Below, in pieces: positions 1-12,450 of a DNA stretch of 64,000 nucleotides. The position numbers and the translations under genes are program-made. Under the pieces are notes generated by a model. That model had not been told where the DNA came from. It was given only the letters and a program-made list of their open reading frames with translations, and did not search any database. Position 1 is the stretch's first letter. Every line of letters starts with the position of its first letter. Source of the DNA: Gymnorhina tibicen (Eukaryota > Chordata > Aves > Passeriformes > Artamidae); assembly GCA_013399875.1 (NCBI GenBank), contig VXAZ01008011.1, positions 280-64,279 on the forward strand, given 5' to 3'.

Positions 1-2767
1 AAAACTGAGCACTTTTCTGATTTCATATTCAGCCTTGGCATTTCAGTTCCTGACAGTTTCTTAACTCTTTTTCAGTAACTGAGCTTAATGAATTTTTATT
101 CCCAAATACTTTCCCTCTTGCAAGTTTGTCTTGATGTGTAAAATAGTGCTTTTAGAAACACAACCTGTTAAATTATCATACTATCTCCAGCACAAAAAAA
201 AAATGCAAATGTGTAACTAGACTGCATATAAAATCAATAGTTTTACTAAATTTGGTAAAGGGAGACAAATGCCTGGGAAAAAAAAATCAAGTTTTAATGA
301 TTTATGAATGGATAAAAATTATACTTTTTTACCAAAAGTGTTCATGATTTTTTCCTTGTATCATTTTCTGCAGCCAAAACACATGTACATACGGTATTCC
401 AAAAATGCCCCAGCACAGCTTCTTTAGTAGCTAAAAGGTCTGTTTAAGGTTTTACTCCAGTTAGAAGATAATAGTCTTTTAAACAGGCAGTGACCTAGAT
501 ATTATAATTCATATTCTGGCAGTTCTCCAAATGTTGAAGTTATTTATGTCTGATATTTTAAATATTAAACCAGCAGATTGATACTATCAAAACCACTGGG
601 ATCCTACCTCATTTTTTTTCAGTCACCAATTATAACAGTATTCCTTACTATGCAGAGTGCAGACCACACGTGAAACCTTTTTTTAGCCAAATGTTACCCA
701 GATTGAACTTTTCCAGTGTTTCTTACAGTTCAATATAAAACACACACACACAAAATCGAAAAACAACCCACCAAACAAACAAAATCCACAAGATTCATTT
801 AAAATTAATTAATCACACAGTGATTGTTTGTTCTTTATATTAAAATATTCAGCAATATTGCCTTATTTTCAATCTTACTTATCTATGTTAATAGTATTTC
901 CATTCACATTTGTAAGCAGGATATAAAAATTAAATAGAAAATGTAAAACAAGTTTGGTTTATTCAGGGTGAAGCTTTTTCAAAAAACAAACCAATTAATT
1001 TATTCTAAACAAGCATCATGTTTTTCTGAATCCCTAATAACAAGAAATATTACTGCACACTTGATGCAATGGATAGCCACCCATATTTGGAAAATATCCA
1101 TGTTTTTCCCAAGAAGTCAGCAAGACTAGAAAAGACAACTGGTATTGTGACCAAGAATCATGCTTTCTGCAGAGAATATTAGATTTTTAAGTGATAGACT
1201 GAATCACGAGGGGCTTGAATGAAGTAAAACAGTTAAGCTGGCACACTACCAGAAGTATGAAGCTGAAATTAATTTAATATCTGCTGTGTTTTATTATTTG
1301 AAACAGCCTGTTGGAAGAAAGACTGACTAAAAACATACAACATAGAGCATGTAACATTTTTCCATCACTATATTCTAAAATCTCCCAAGTGTATTCCATG
1401 TCTTGTGTTTGATTACCTCCTAAATTATTCCCATCTGGGAAAAACAAAAAACCAACATAAAACTTGAGTTACACTCATAGCATTAGTCATCATGTTGACT
1501 TGTTGTCATGGATGAAGATGATGAGTAATACAAAAATATCTTGATTGCTGAGTTTTTCAAAAAAATTAAGAATAAATTTTAAAATCTACAATCCAATCTG
1601 TCCCAAACTCACCAAATTGTATTTCTGAATAAATATGAAAAAGACAGTAAAATAATTTAAAAATATATTTGGGAATAAAAGGTATCAATTGAGAAGAAAC
1701 TGGAACTAAAGGTACCTGCAATTACTTGTAGAACTTAATTATTACATGAAGAGAAATAACAATCAAGTAATTCCCCCAGTGAGTTTAATTCTTGTGTAGA
1801 ATGAATACGGCTAAAGACATCCACTTTTTGAAGTTTCACTGGAATTGTTCTAATTAAGAGTCAAAAGAACATATATGATTATGAAGTCAAGAAAGCAAAC
1901 TGACACTACAGACCCAGAATGAAATACAACTACAAGATGATAGTGCAGAACAAGTAGCCCAAAGGTTTTTATAGCTCCACAGTTAATCACAGGATTTACA
2001 TTGTTTCATAACTCCAAACTCCATTAGCCAAGGTGGATTGCTAGTTTTGTGATCCAAGTATTGAACTGAAGGCAGGCAGCATGAAAGATGAGATCATCCA
2101 AGGCCTCATTATCTAAAAAACTTACAGCCCCGTATAATTTCAACTCTTAAAAAAAAATTATTTCCAGAATCTTAATCCAATCTCATAGGCAGTGAAGCTA
2201 TGATAGTCAATATTCCAATGACAGAGCAAGTGCAGTATCAAACTTGTGCCTGGAAAGGCTTGGAAAGGCACATTTTCTTTTGAAGTTATTTCATTAACTT
2301 AATGATCCACAGCAAAAGTTCTGTGAATAGCTAGAATGGCAAAACATTGGAGAAGAGATTGGCACTATTTGTAAGAAAAATTCAAAGAAACAAGCATTCA
2401 CTTGGAATTAAACCTTACTTGTGTGTTTTCTGACTGATCAGAATAAGCATATAATATAGTTCTATGCAGAGAAAAAAAGAATAAGGCCAGGTCTGTATTA
2501 AGCTAAGTCAAGACAAATATGAAAAGTGGGAGGAAACCCAATGACTTGTTAAGATACTCTCTTATTCATGGAAGCTTGATATTTCTATATATAGAAGAAG
2601 AGAAATTTGTAAATGTGGCACTTGACTCTCTACTTGATATTTCAGTGACTGTAATTCTTGCTGTGTAATGATACACAGATAATGATCCTGCCTTAATAGT
2701 GTCTAGAATGACTCCTCTTAAGTGTCACTGACAAGAACTTTCCACCAATAACTTCATTATCAGATAC
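1..2767. other. Unique AT-rich DNA, no gene seen
   Basis: I see no gene, RNA gene or recognisable transposon here. All frames are closed by frequent stops. There are short A and T runs and one small CA run near 742-755. It could be intron or intergenic DNA. Confidence 0.55.
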
Positions 2768-3260
2768 TGAAAAGGTTTGGGTTGGAAGAGACCCTAAATA
2801 TCACCTTGTTCCATCCTCCCTTCCAAGGGCCTTCCTTGGAATCTTCCACTAGACCAGTTTACTCAGAACCCCATCCAGCCTAGTCTTGAACACTTCCAGG
2901 GATGGGGAGTCCACAATATCTTTGGAACAACCTATTCCACTGCCTTACCCCCCCTTGCAATAAAAAAATTTCTTCCTGGTATCTAATCCAAACCTACTCC
3001 ACTTCATTTTACGGCTATTCCCCCTTGTCCTATCACTACATGCCCTTGTGAAAAGTCCCTCTTCAGCTTTCTTGTAGGTTTCCAGTAGGTACTAAAAGGC
3101 CACTTATAAGGTCTTCTCCATGCTGAACAGCCCCAGCTCTCTCAGCCTGTCTTCATAGGAGAGGTGCTCAAACCCTACGATCAAAGTAATGACTCTCCTC
3201 TGGACTGCTTCCAACAGTTCAACATCCTTCTTGTGCTCAGGGCCCCAGGTCACTCTACCA
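2768..3260 (-). mobile_element. CR1 LINE 3' fragment, 5'-truncated
   Basis: Read on the minus strand, this is the end of a CR1 retrotransposon: the C-terminal part of the reverse transcriptase ORF plus the 3' UTR. A minus-strand frame over 3104-3313 carries the familiar CR1 peptide pattern HKKDVELLEAVQRR followed by YEDRLRELGLFSMEK. The 3' UTR is recognisable from the 'vicinity of confirmed target, first-strand priming' end near 2770, but the terminal octamer repeats have eroded. Similarity is lost upstream of about 3260, so the copy is 5'-truncated, as most CR1 copies are. Frameshifts and stops show it is dead. Boundaries are good to a few tens of bases. Confidence 0.9.
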
Positions 3261-6200
3261 GGGGGTGAAGTATTGACTTCAGTTTCCGGGTCTTTTGTCT
3301 TCCTTATCAGCAATGTTTTTAGAACCCTCTGATTCCTCTACACAGGGATCGGTGTGTTCAGGACACATGACACTATCAAAAAAACTGATCTCTTTCTTTT
3401 CTTGGTGATAACTTCTCCTGAATTATTTGTAACTGTCATATTATTACCCAGTCTTTCACTGAATTATATTCTGCACAGTGTGATTGCTATGCTCAATCAA
3501 ATTAATTTTCAATACTGACTCCCACTGGCTATGTAGATAGAGATGAAATAAAGCCCATAAGCTGACACATTCTAAAGCCCAAAGTACCAGAAAAAAAAAA
3601 AACAATCAGAAACCAGAAAACTTCTGACCAGGCATAAAAAGGAAAAAAGTCTATGAAGGCTGTAATTAGGATTTGAAACAGAACTGGAGAAACACCACAA
3701 AGAAATTTACTCCAAAATTAGTAAAGTCTACAGGATCTTATATCACTTGTTTGCCCTGCTATTCAAACATTAACCCTACCTTCTTAGGCAATCTTTTTCA
3801 AATATGAGACGTATTTCTAGAAAAATAAAGTAAATGGATAAAAATACTACAAAATCCATAAAATACTCTGGAGAGCTATTATTAGAGAGGAAACATGATA
3901 TCGAGTCAAAGCAACAGTTGGAATACAAGTGCTAGGATTAAGTTTTAAGGAGTTTACAAGATTAGTTCAGGTTCATCAAAAATATGAAATTCTAATTCCA
4001 CAAATTTGCTCCTTTCCTTAAGGCTTTGAGAATTTTTCTGACAGTATTGTAATTGTAAGGATACAAAGGAAGATTTTTTTTATTATTTTCTCCTGCAGAG
4101 GTGTTAATAGCAAAGAAGATGATATTTGTCTGCTTTATTTAAATGTAAATATTAAATTGTTTTCTGAAAGAGTCTGAACCTTATAAAGACTGTTTTTGCA
4201 GAGCACTGTCTTACATAAAATAAAATTATGATCATCCGTTGCACATTATATGCCAAAATATAGGTTGGAAAAGTTGTCAAGTATAAGCCATTGATTAATG
4301 ACAAAATTAAAAAGAAGAAAACCACAAAAACCTGTAATCCAGATGACTTGTATTCTTCTTCTCTTGTATACAGATTTTACCCAGTCATTTGCTAACAACT
4401 GTAACCATCTATTTGGCAATTCCTTTTCCTTTATATTTTAAATCTCTCCTAAAGTTCCCAGAGAAATGTAGTTTGGTGCATGAACTAATTTAGAAAATTT
4501 CAAATATGTAATAAGATATGGATATTGGTATTCGTAATGCCTGAGACCATCAAAATATGAGAAAAATTTAAATCCTATATCTATACCCTTCTTTTGTTCT
4601 GTCTGGCACTTGCCCTACAAGATTTTCTCACTCCATCTCCAAGGAAGGAACTGAAGAGAAGAGAATAAATTTCTTATGGAAAAATCAAGATTATGGCTTT
4701 TATACTATGTAGTTTAGCAAATTTGCAAGGGCTAAACAGATTTAAACAGTTTTTGGAATGTCTTGTAATTGTTTGTGGTTTGTAGTAGACAAATTTCACT
4801 TCTGGCATATTGTATTAAAAAGCATTTTTTAGAATGTCTCTTTCTGGACTTTTACTCCCTAATTTTTCAGACTTCTGACAGTGCTGGGAAAGTGTCTAAT
4901 GTATAGTCACTGCAACAGCAACAGTAGGGCACAAAATAATACCAGGACACATGAACAAATCAGAACTGAAATGAGGATGACTGCTAAGATGTCTGTGAAA
5001 GAAACATAGAAAACCATACATTGACTTAAAAAAAAAGTTTAATTTGTTTTATTGCTTAGTTGCTTAAAATACAGGGCTAAGACTTCAGGCAAGTGATTTT
5101 TTAAAAGTATGTTTGAACCTCAATTTAATGTATTTTTTTCATTTCTTTGTTACCTGTAAATTGAAGCACAGATTCTCCTAGCTATCTTTCTCTCCTATGA
5201 TAATACCTCACTTTATGCAGTGAGGTGTCATCAAAAATATTTTAATAAATTGCAAAACCTTCTTAACAGCTGGAGATTACATATTGGAAAAATATTTATT
5301 TTCTCTCTGTAACAGGGGAACTTTCTTTTTTATATAATTTTTTCTTCTAATCAAACTTGTGAACTTGTATTCTGTGAAATATTTGCTAAACAATGCCAAA
5401 TGCCTTCCTTTCTGTGCCCTTCTCTGAAAATGCTTTTCTTTCTCTCTTTTGTAACAGGAGTTGGAATTCACAAAGTTGAGGTAGGAAACTCATTTTATTA
5501 CTGGATAATTTAACTAGTTACTAAAGCCAAGGGTATTAAAACTTTATGATGTTATTCTTGTGATTTGTGTCTAGAAGTTATTCACTATGGCAACTTACAG
5601 AGAAGGTTTACAGTCAGCACAATATAGAGAACTACTGTGGATTCTTCTTGTCATTGGTGCGTTGGATAAGATTTTCATCTAAAATGATCAATTATTTTTA
5701 TCTGTTTATAAATATTTCTGAAGTATAATGCCATATTCTAACTCCTGTCTTTCCAGTGATGCTGAAGTTTTCGTGTAATTTATATTTGACTTTTATCTGG
5801 AAACCAGGAAAACAGGAAGTTTTTCGGGAGTTGTAACTTCACTAGGCAGTGGAACACATTCTTTTGTCTTTCCAGAACTTCAAAATTGTCTTTAAACAAA
5901 AAGAGAGGGAAGATGGTGCTCCTGACTTAAGATAGTTCTGAAGCTGCTTTATCTACACAGAGTCAAGATAAAACTGAGTTTATCAGGACACACATGTAGA
6001 AACCAACATCTTTTTTCGTAATTATGTCTCACAGAATTGGAAACACCCATTAACTGACATAAATGTCAAGTAGCTCAGTTGTTGCAGTGAAATTGGAAGA
6101 AAAAATAAAAGCTTTTTAATATATCCTCTTGGAAGTAAATTTTTAACTTCAGTATTTTGGCAATAATTTAAAGTTCTTTATTTGGCTACATTAAATCTTA

Positions 6201-6315
6201 TTTTATCAATGGCTCATTAAAAGGCAAAGAATATTCATAATGTCTAATTTCAGTTGTGAAGCTTGAGATCTTCAGCATGTGTCTATATCTTTGTGGAAAA
6301 ATGCAGTCTGTATTA
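3261..6315. other. Unique AT-rich DNA, no gene seen
   Basis: No coding exon or known repeat is recognisable between the CR1 fragment and the LTR. A 64-residue minus-strand reading frame near 5277-5471 is lysine-rich, shows no family motif and is of chance length. Confidence 0.5.
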
Positions 6316-6320
6316 CCATC
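6316..6320. repeat. Left target-site duplication (CCATC)
   Basis: CCATC lies directly before the TG that opens the LTR and is repeated exactly at 7862-7866, directly after the closing CA. A 5-bp duplication is usual for ERVL-type and many other avian retroviral integrations. Confidence 0.85.
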
Positions 6321-6470
6321 TGTAGCAGGTTCAGTTTGATAAACCAGGTGGAAACACCGATTAAGTGTAGTGGTTTAGTTTGCATGCATTACTTACTTAT
6401 TTTCCTTCTGTGAGATAAGAATTAGGAGAAAGCAAAGCAGGCCCAAAACTTTAAAGAATATAGAGAAAGC

Positions 6471-6476
6471 TTTATT
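6471..6476 (-). promoter_or_regulatory. LTR polyadenylation signal AATAAA
   Basis: TTTATT on the plus strand gives AATAAA followed by GCTTTCT on the minus strand, about 150 bases before the minus-sense 3' end of the LTR. That is where a retroviral R region usually carries its poly(A) signal, and it supports the minus orientation. Confidence 0.6.
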
Positions 6477-7374
6477 AGCAGAACTAAAAGAAAAAATAAT
6501 AAGATTCAGAATAAACCTTCAGAATACCTCTCCCTCTCCCCCTACCTCCTCTTTCTTTTCCACTGACATCGTAAAGAGACAAAACTTGGGATTTTTTTTC
6601 AGTCAATTTATCACCTCTATACTAGTCTTTCTTTAGTTCACTTAGGGAGAGGAGTCTCTCTTGCCATGCCATGGAGCCTTCTGCACAAGAAACAGTTCTC
6701 TCGTGGCTTCAATGTCACAGCGAAATCAGCCACCCAGGAAATGGTTCTCTGCTCGCAATGTGAAAGTCCCTTCCCTCGACTTACAGCTTTCCCCACAACT
6801 GTTTTCGAGGGTTCAATCTTTAGCTAATGGGGTACCATTTTAAGGATGAGCTGTTCAGAAGCAAAGGTTCTCTTCATCTATCTCTGGGAACAGAGGTCTT
6901 CTTCTTCCCTGGGGGTGAGGGTCTTCATCACAATCACTCTCTGTTCAAGCTCCTCATTAGATCACAGCTGCTTCATCATTTGCTTGTTCCAGCACAGGTA
7001 CCTTTGCTCATGGTTGCAGTTTAAACACTCTACCCCCCATGCTTTTCATGAATTACAGGGGTATTCTGGTGCATCATAGTCCATCACCATAGCTTTACAA
7101 AAGAATTTCAGCTTCTAGGTTTAAAGCTAGGTTTGAAGCATCTCGTCTTTCTCCTCTCTCTGGGCTTCGGCTCTTCCTTCTTCACTGACTTTGGTGTCTC
7201 TATGTTGTTTTCTTCACATGCCTTCACCTTTCCCTTTCCTCTGGCTCGGGAGAGGATTGATGTCTGTAGGTTTCATCTGTTCTGGAGAATCTTACAGCGC
7301 TGAAAGAGTTACTCTTACCCGGGCCTTGCAGCTGGAATTTGTTTCTCGCTGTTGGTCACAAGATCTCTTCTGGG

Positions 7375-7640
7375 CCTCAGATGCATTTCAGCTGCGAGGT
7401 CCCGGCCTCAGCCGGGGGCGGGTTTCAGCCATGCGGCTGCTCATGGCTCTGGGGCGGCTTTCTCCCGGCTGCGAGGTCCCGGCCTCAGTCGGGGGCGGGT
7501 TTCGGCCATGCGGCTGCTCATGGCTCTGGGGCGGCTTTCTCCCGGCCAGCCCGGCCCCACGCCGCTTTGCCGGGAGGGCGCCCGGCCGGGCCGCACGGAG
7601 CAGGGCCGTGGGGGCTGGCCCGGGGCTTTTACCGCTCCGA
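7375..7640 (-). promoter_or_regulatory. CpG-rich core of the LTR (U3/promoter-like)
   Basis: This is by far the most GC- and CpG-dense stretch of the window, inside an otherwise AT-rich background. It lies in the U3 portion of the minus-sense LTR, upstream of the poly(A) signal, where retroviral promoters sit. I see no clear TATA box. It looks like a CpG island but belongs to the LTR, with no host gene next to it. Confidence 0.6.
7391..7544. repeat. Two-copy 77-bp tandem duplication inside the LTR
   Basis: The unit starting GCTGCGAGGTCCCGG at 7391-7467 is repeated at 7468-7544. The copies differ at two positions (C/T in CAGYCGGG and A/G in TTTCRGCC). Such duplications in U3 are common in retroviral LTRs and may duplicate factor-binding sites. 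Confidence 0.95.
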
Positions 7641-7861
7641 AAGCATGAGAGCTTTCCCAGGCTTTGTTCGTTCTTAAATGTGGTTCACAGAGGTGTGTCA
7701 AGCTTCTTAAGTGACTTAACAGAGTTGTCAGTATTGAAACTAGCCAGCTGATTGGTTTTGTTGGGTCTGAAGGAAGCTGTCAGCAGCTCCTCAGGAGGAA
7801 TCACTTCCATGACTGGTGGATTTCTCCCTAACTAAAAACCAAGCTATGCTAAACCACGACA

Positions 7862-7866
7862 CCATC
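7862..7866. repeat. Right target-site duplication (CCATC)
   Basis: This is an exact copy of 6316-6320, directly after the LTR terminal CA. Confidence 0.85.
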
Positions 7867-8283
7867 TATAAAATGGCAAATGTTTAGGATAGATTTAAGT
7901 TTACTGATAAAAACTTCATTTTAGAGGTAAACACTAGACAGAAGTTAGCCTGGGACACTTAGATAAGATATCATTTCACATTTTTGTGGACAAAAGATTA
8001 TTTTCTCATTATTCTGTTAATTTTTTTTACTAGACGAATTTTTTTTTTTTATTTCTACACTCTACCCCAAGTTTCTACTTTTTTCTTATTGGAATATGAG
8101 GAATGCATATTTTATACTTTTATTATTTCCTAATAAAGGGGATTTCTTTGTGCATGAACATAATTTCTTTCTTGAAAAATGCAGTAAATAATCCCACAAA
8201 AAATAACCGATACAACTTCCTCTGGCATGGTGGCAGTCACCTAAACCACTTTTTGTATCCACTTAAGTGCTGAATATTTAACT

Positions 8284-8355
8284 GTACACACACATACACA
8301 TACACACACACATATATATATATTATATACATACGTATATATGATATATAGAGAG
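8284..8355. repeat. Compound CA/TA microsatellite
   Basis: An imperfect run of CA dinucleotides passes into TA dinucleotides and ends with GATATATAGAGAGA. It is short, interrupted and probably polymorphic. Confidence 0.9.
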
Positions 8356-11300
8356 AACCTACAGAATCTTTTCAGAGAATACTAAAAAGTAGGTTTTCAC
8401 CTAGATTCCTTGCATACAAGGATAAGAGCGTATAGAAGCTTACACGTTTCTCTGCACAAAGCTCATTAGGGTGTGTTGTATCCAATGACAAGCGAATGTC
8501 CAGAGGTCCTTTTAGGAACCTCTCCACCTTACTGATACACTCTGGCTTTAGAGTTAATAGTTCCTCTGCTCCGGCATCTGAAAAGCATTTATGGTCTATT
8601 CTGAGTGGTTTTTTGAAGAGAAATTACCTAGAAAACAATAATAAATTCATGTTTAGAAATTAAAAAAGTAATAAGAAAAAAAAAGAAAGGGCAAATAAAT
8701 GTCTGTAGGACCTCATAACTGCAAAAAATTCCGTTCTGGTTAAGAATCACTGTTCCTGACTCTCTTATTGAAAAATTGGAGAAAGCAAGTGACACTGCAG
8801 AGAACAGGATTTAACCAGAGAGCAAGCTGTTTGCTTCTGGATGTGGGGTGCTGGTGCTGATCCAGCATTTCTCAAGAGGCCAGTTGGTTAGACACAATTC
8901 AGATTCCCTCCAGTTTTCTGGCTGTGATATCAGTAGGAAGGAATCTATATCGACAAAGCAAAATCTTTAATGTTTTGCAATTTAAGTGTGGGACTAAAGG
9001 GAATTAAAGAAAATGGAGTTGGGGTTGGTCATACAACCAGTAAACAACCTGAAGAAATAACTGACTTAACCACTGAGCTGAGTCCTTCAGATCCAGCAAA
9101 CCAGACCTCCCTCCCATTTGCAAAGCACAGTCCAAGGCAGAATTTGGCTGACTGGGGTATATGTGGAAGCACTATATACATATTTTGAACACAATTTATG
9201 CTTCTTCATAGAAATATATATGTACCCTAACAATATTCTTTTGTATGCCACTCTTTATCTATATACTGGTGTTCTCTTCCATATATCCGTATCACATGAC
9301 CACAACAGAAATCTGTAACACTTAACAATGGATATTGTAGCAGAAACCAATACACATCTTAGACTAAGTATTCCAGGAAAAGCAAAATTTGGCCTTAGTT
9401 GTTATGAACGACTGCTTAGGTTTCTGTGCAAGTAATAGATTTAATTCTTATTTAAAACTTTCAGGAGAGGGCAGGTTTAGCTCACACACTACATTATGAA
9501 AATTAATGTTTTCATGTCTCTAGGATCAGGACCTGTGGTTGGGATAGGAGTTAATGTATTAGTGATGCTGAAATATCAGCATACAAATTCTATACACAAT
9601 TATATATGTGTATTTATTTTTATCTCACAAATTCCTTACCCTTAACCTTTTAACCATAATAAAAGCCATTAACTGATTCAAATAGTCTTTCTGCTTCTTC
9701 ATCATGCAGATATCTTTAATGTTATCATTCTCAAAAATACATTTACAGACAGTTTGGGCAGGTGTGTGACTGAAAAAGGTCAAAAGTGAAATACCAGCAT
9801 ACTTAACAAACATATTTCTGCACTCCGTCACAAAAATCCTTTTGGTTGCATAGCAACGGCCTTTTTAATTACTACTTGCAATCTAGATTTTAATAATTTA
9901 ATTAGTATTTTTCTTCATTAAATTGTTTCACCCAATAAATTTATAGTATTCAATTCATTCCTTATTTTTAAATGGTCCTTTTAACCTCCCTGCTTTGTCC
10001 GTCCAGCATCTTTGGCTGTGCAGTAGAGACTAAAAAACTCATTAATTTCATATTAAAAACCACAATCAAAAGGAGTCAGCCTAATGCAATAAGCAGAGAG
10101 ACGTTTTAGGTAGCCTTTGTAGCTGAAGTTGTTGGAGTTCAGGTAAGCATTAGTGAAGTCAGTCTGGCTTCATAAAACTAAGTCTTTCAGAGGCTTTCAG
10201 AGGCAAAACTTCAGTGGCATGTTTACAGTGGCCTGCCTTTAGTGGTAGTGATGTTAGCACTTTTGAAACAATTTTTATTTTGTACTATTTAATCTTAGGT
10301 AACCAGAAATACAGGTCCTTATGAAAAATCCTCAGCTATTGCTATGTATTAAGACATTGCTGAAAAGCTGAGGCATACAAGAACCAAGTACTGTGAGAAT
10401 AATTATGTGAGGGGGAAGGAGATATTATCTAAATAGCTGCAGAATGCATCCACACTTACTCTAAGGAGCTATAGCAGATTCACAGTGCAGGTCAAAGCTG
10501 ACAGCAGAGCTAAGGTGGTATCACTACTAATAGTCAAGGTTTACGTGCTAAGAGGGCAAAAGTACATGGTGGCAGACACCAAAACATTCAGCCTATGTCT
10601 GCTGGGTATGAGGGACAAAGATAAAGGAAACATTATCTCCTAAATAGTGACTTCTGTTATGGCAGGCAGCAAGAAATTTTTACTTGGCAGGAGCATCTAT
10701 ATGATACCTGTTGTCTATGTCCCTATATCTGCCTACATTCTGAGATATCATCTGTTGAAGACTTTAATTTTTAAACCTCTTTAAAATTTTAGAAGAATTT
10801 ATGTTTTCATTACCCATTTATATTTTGAAGAAATAAGCTTTTCTTTCTTATTCCCCCAAATTAAACTTTAATCAAAATTCAAATCTGTATATTATAGACT
10901 TAAATATCTGAGTATCTGAAACAGATACTATTTTTCTTAGACATGTAAGAAGTTCATGAAAGTGTTCTGATATGTTTAGCATTTCAAATATTATTTACTG
11001 AAATCTAAGAAGATATTGTTTGATTGGGTAGGTTTGCAGATCCAATACAACTCTTTCCCCGCTCAAAAATAAACAGTTGTACTTTACTGATTCCTGAGCA
11101 GCTGAATTTGTACCACAGTGCTTTCTTTCACTATCTGAGGTATTAATCTAACATAATTTTAATTACTTTTTATGTTTAAAATCTTTAAAATGTTCATGTC
11201 TGTTTCTTCACCATACAGTCTTACATATGCACTTCGTGCTTTCTCATCTACACTGTATTTTCATAGCAATTTGGAGGTTATCATGCATCATTTTAAGACA

Positions 11301-11520
11301 TTTTACAGGTGATTTGTTAAAACAAAACCACCAAAGAAGACAACCTTAGCCTTGTGGGTAAAACATAAAAAAATTAAACTCCTTGGTTCATTATCTCTCT
11401 CATTACAACATGTTTCTCTAAATAGGATTAATAGAGTACCTACCACAGGTTTTCTGCACTGATTGCACATGAATTTGTGGATGCTAATATTCAAGGACAT
11501 TAAAACAAAAATAAAAGAAA

Positions 11521-11856
11521 TTAGATGCTTTCAAATAAGTGATACTTTAACGTTTGGTCCCATAAAATAAAATAAACATTACAAAAAATTAAGCCTATAA
11601 ACATCAGGAAGATGGATAAGTTGACACACCATTCTGCATATCTCTGTTTAATAATATTATATTTCATTTCCCATGCTAAGAAAACAGCCATTACCCAAAG
11701 CAGCCACTCGTAAACAGCCATTGTGAACAGATTGCATCCTTGTTGGTGGTATGATAATTGAAATAAGTTTACCAGTCTTTTATGAGGAAATACCAGATGT
11801 ATAAAATACCTATTAATCAACTCACTCAGTTTTGCAAACATCAGTTTTAATACCAA
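11521..11856 (-). other. 111-residue hydrophobic ORF, coding status unproven
   Basis: This minus-strand open frame runs from ATG to a TAA. I do not recognise the gene. Two strongly hydrophobic, tryptophan-rich segments (about residues 45-62 and 76-99) could span a membrane, separated by a short charged stretch (EMKYNIIKQRYAEW). The core Y-x-x-LL-x4-FLAWE resembles the fifth membrane helix of GABA-B-type class C receptors, but this is a weak by-eye match and the rest does not fit. In AT-rich DNA, frames of this length rich in F, I, L and Y arise by chance a few times per 64 kb. Most likely it is non-coding. A decayed exon is the alternative. Confidence 0.12.
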
Positions 11857-12411
11857 CAGCTATCAAAGAATAAATGAAATAAGAGGAAAAATATCAAAGA
11901 ATTAACAGAATTGCATTGCTTGCAGTGATGGAAGTAAAAGAGGTAGCAGTCTAGGCTAAAGGATTGTATCTTTTGGGGTTTGCTTACGGACATTGATTTC
12001 ACTGTTTATACTTGTCTGCTTTTCAGTCTCTGCAATACCTCTTATAAACCTGCTTAAAAGCAACTTTGTGACCATAGCAGAAAGGGACAGCTGCCCACCA
12101 GTCTCTCAGATATTTGCTTCTCTTCTGTAATAATTGTCAATGAGTAGTTCTGTGTTTGTGCAATAGGATTCAAAGGCATTACCTGTCATACAGTAAGCTG
12201 AGCTAATGTAATTAGTTTCTTTTCCTGAACAAGTTTAAATTTTTCATTTTCTTTCCCTTTTTTTCTTTCTTTTTGGAGCAGGGGGAGACGTGGTTTTGTT
12301 TGTTTATTATTATTAAGTGCTTTACAAACTAGGACTTCAAAGCTGTCGCAGGAACATGGAAGAACCAATGACATGGATGAAAGAGTGATGAATTTGAGAT
12401 TCATCCCTGAG

Positions 12412-12450
12412 TTTATTTATTTATTTGTTTGCTTGTTTGTTTGTTTGATT
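12412..12450. repeat. TTTA/TTTG tetranucleotide microsatellite
   Basis: A run of TTTA units passes into TTTG units with one GCTTG interruption. This is a simple repeat with no other function seen. Confidence 0.85.

Larger units (their letters stand above)
6321..7861 (-). mobile_element. Solo LTR of an avian endogenous retrovirus (1541 bp)
   Basis: The segment opens with TGTAGCAGGTTCAG and closes with CTAAACCACGACA. It therefore has TG...CA ends and is flanked by an exact 5-bp duplication. On the minus strand it begins TGTCGTGGTTTAG, an end typical of bird ERV LTRs. It then has a GC-rich promoter-like stretch (about 7375-7640) and an AATAAA signal (6471-6476), and ends in CTGCTACA, so the sense strand is minus. 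No gag, pol or env coding sequence remains between the duplications, so this is a solo LTR left by recombination between the two LTRs of a provirus. Plus-strand frames of 98-186 residues across the GC-rich part come from its high GC content and low stop density and are not genes. The family name is uncertain. Confidence 0.88.

Noticed and set aside
7375..7640. CpG island of a host gene promoter
   Set aside because: It is bounded by LTR ends and a target duplication and has no adjacent exon, so it belongs to the LTR.
7191..7751. 186-residue open frame (and overlapping 98-112 residue frames) in the GC-rich block
   Set aside because: It lies wholly inside the solo LTR, has internal 77-bp duplication products, no family motif, and is explained by high GC and few stops.
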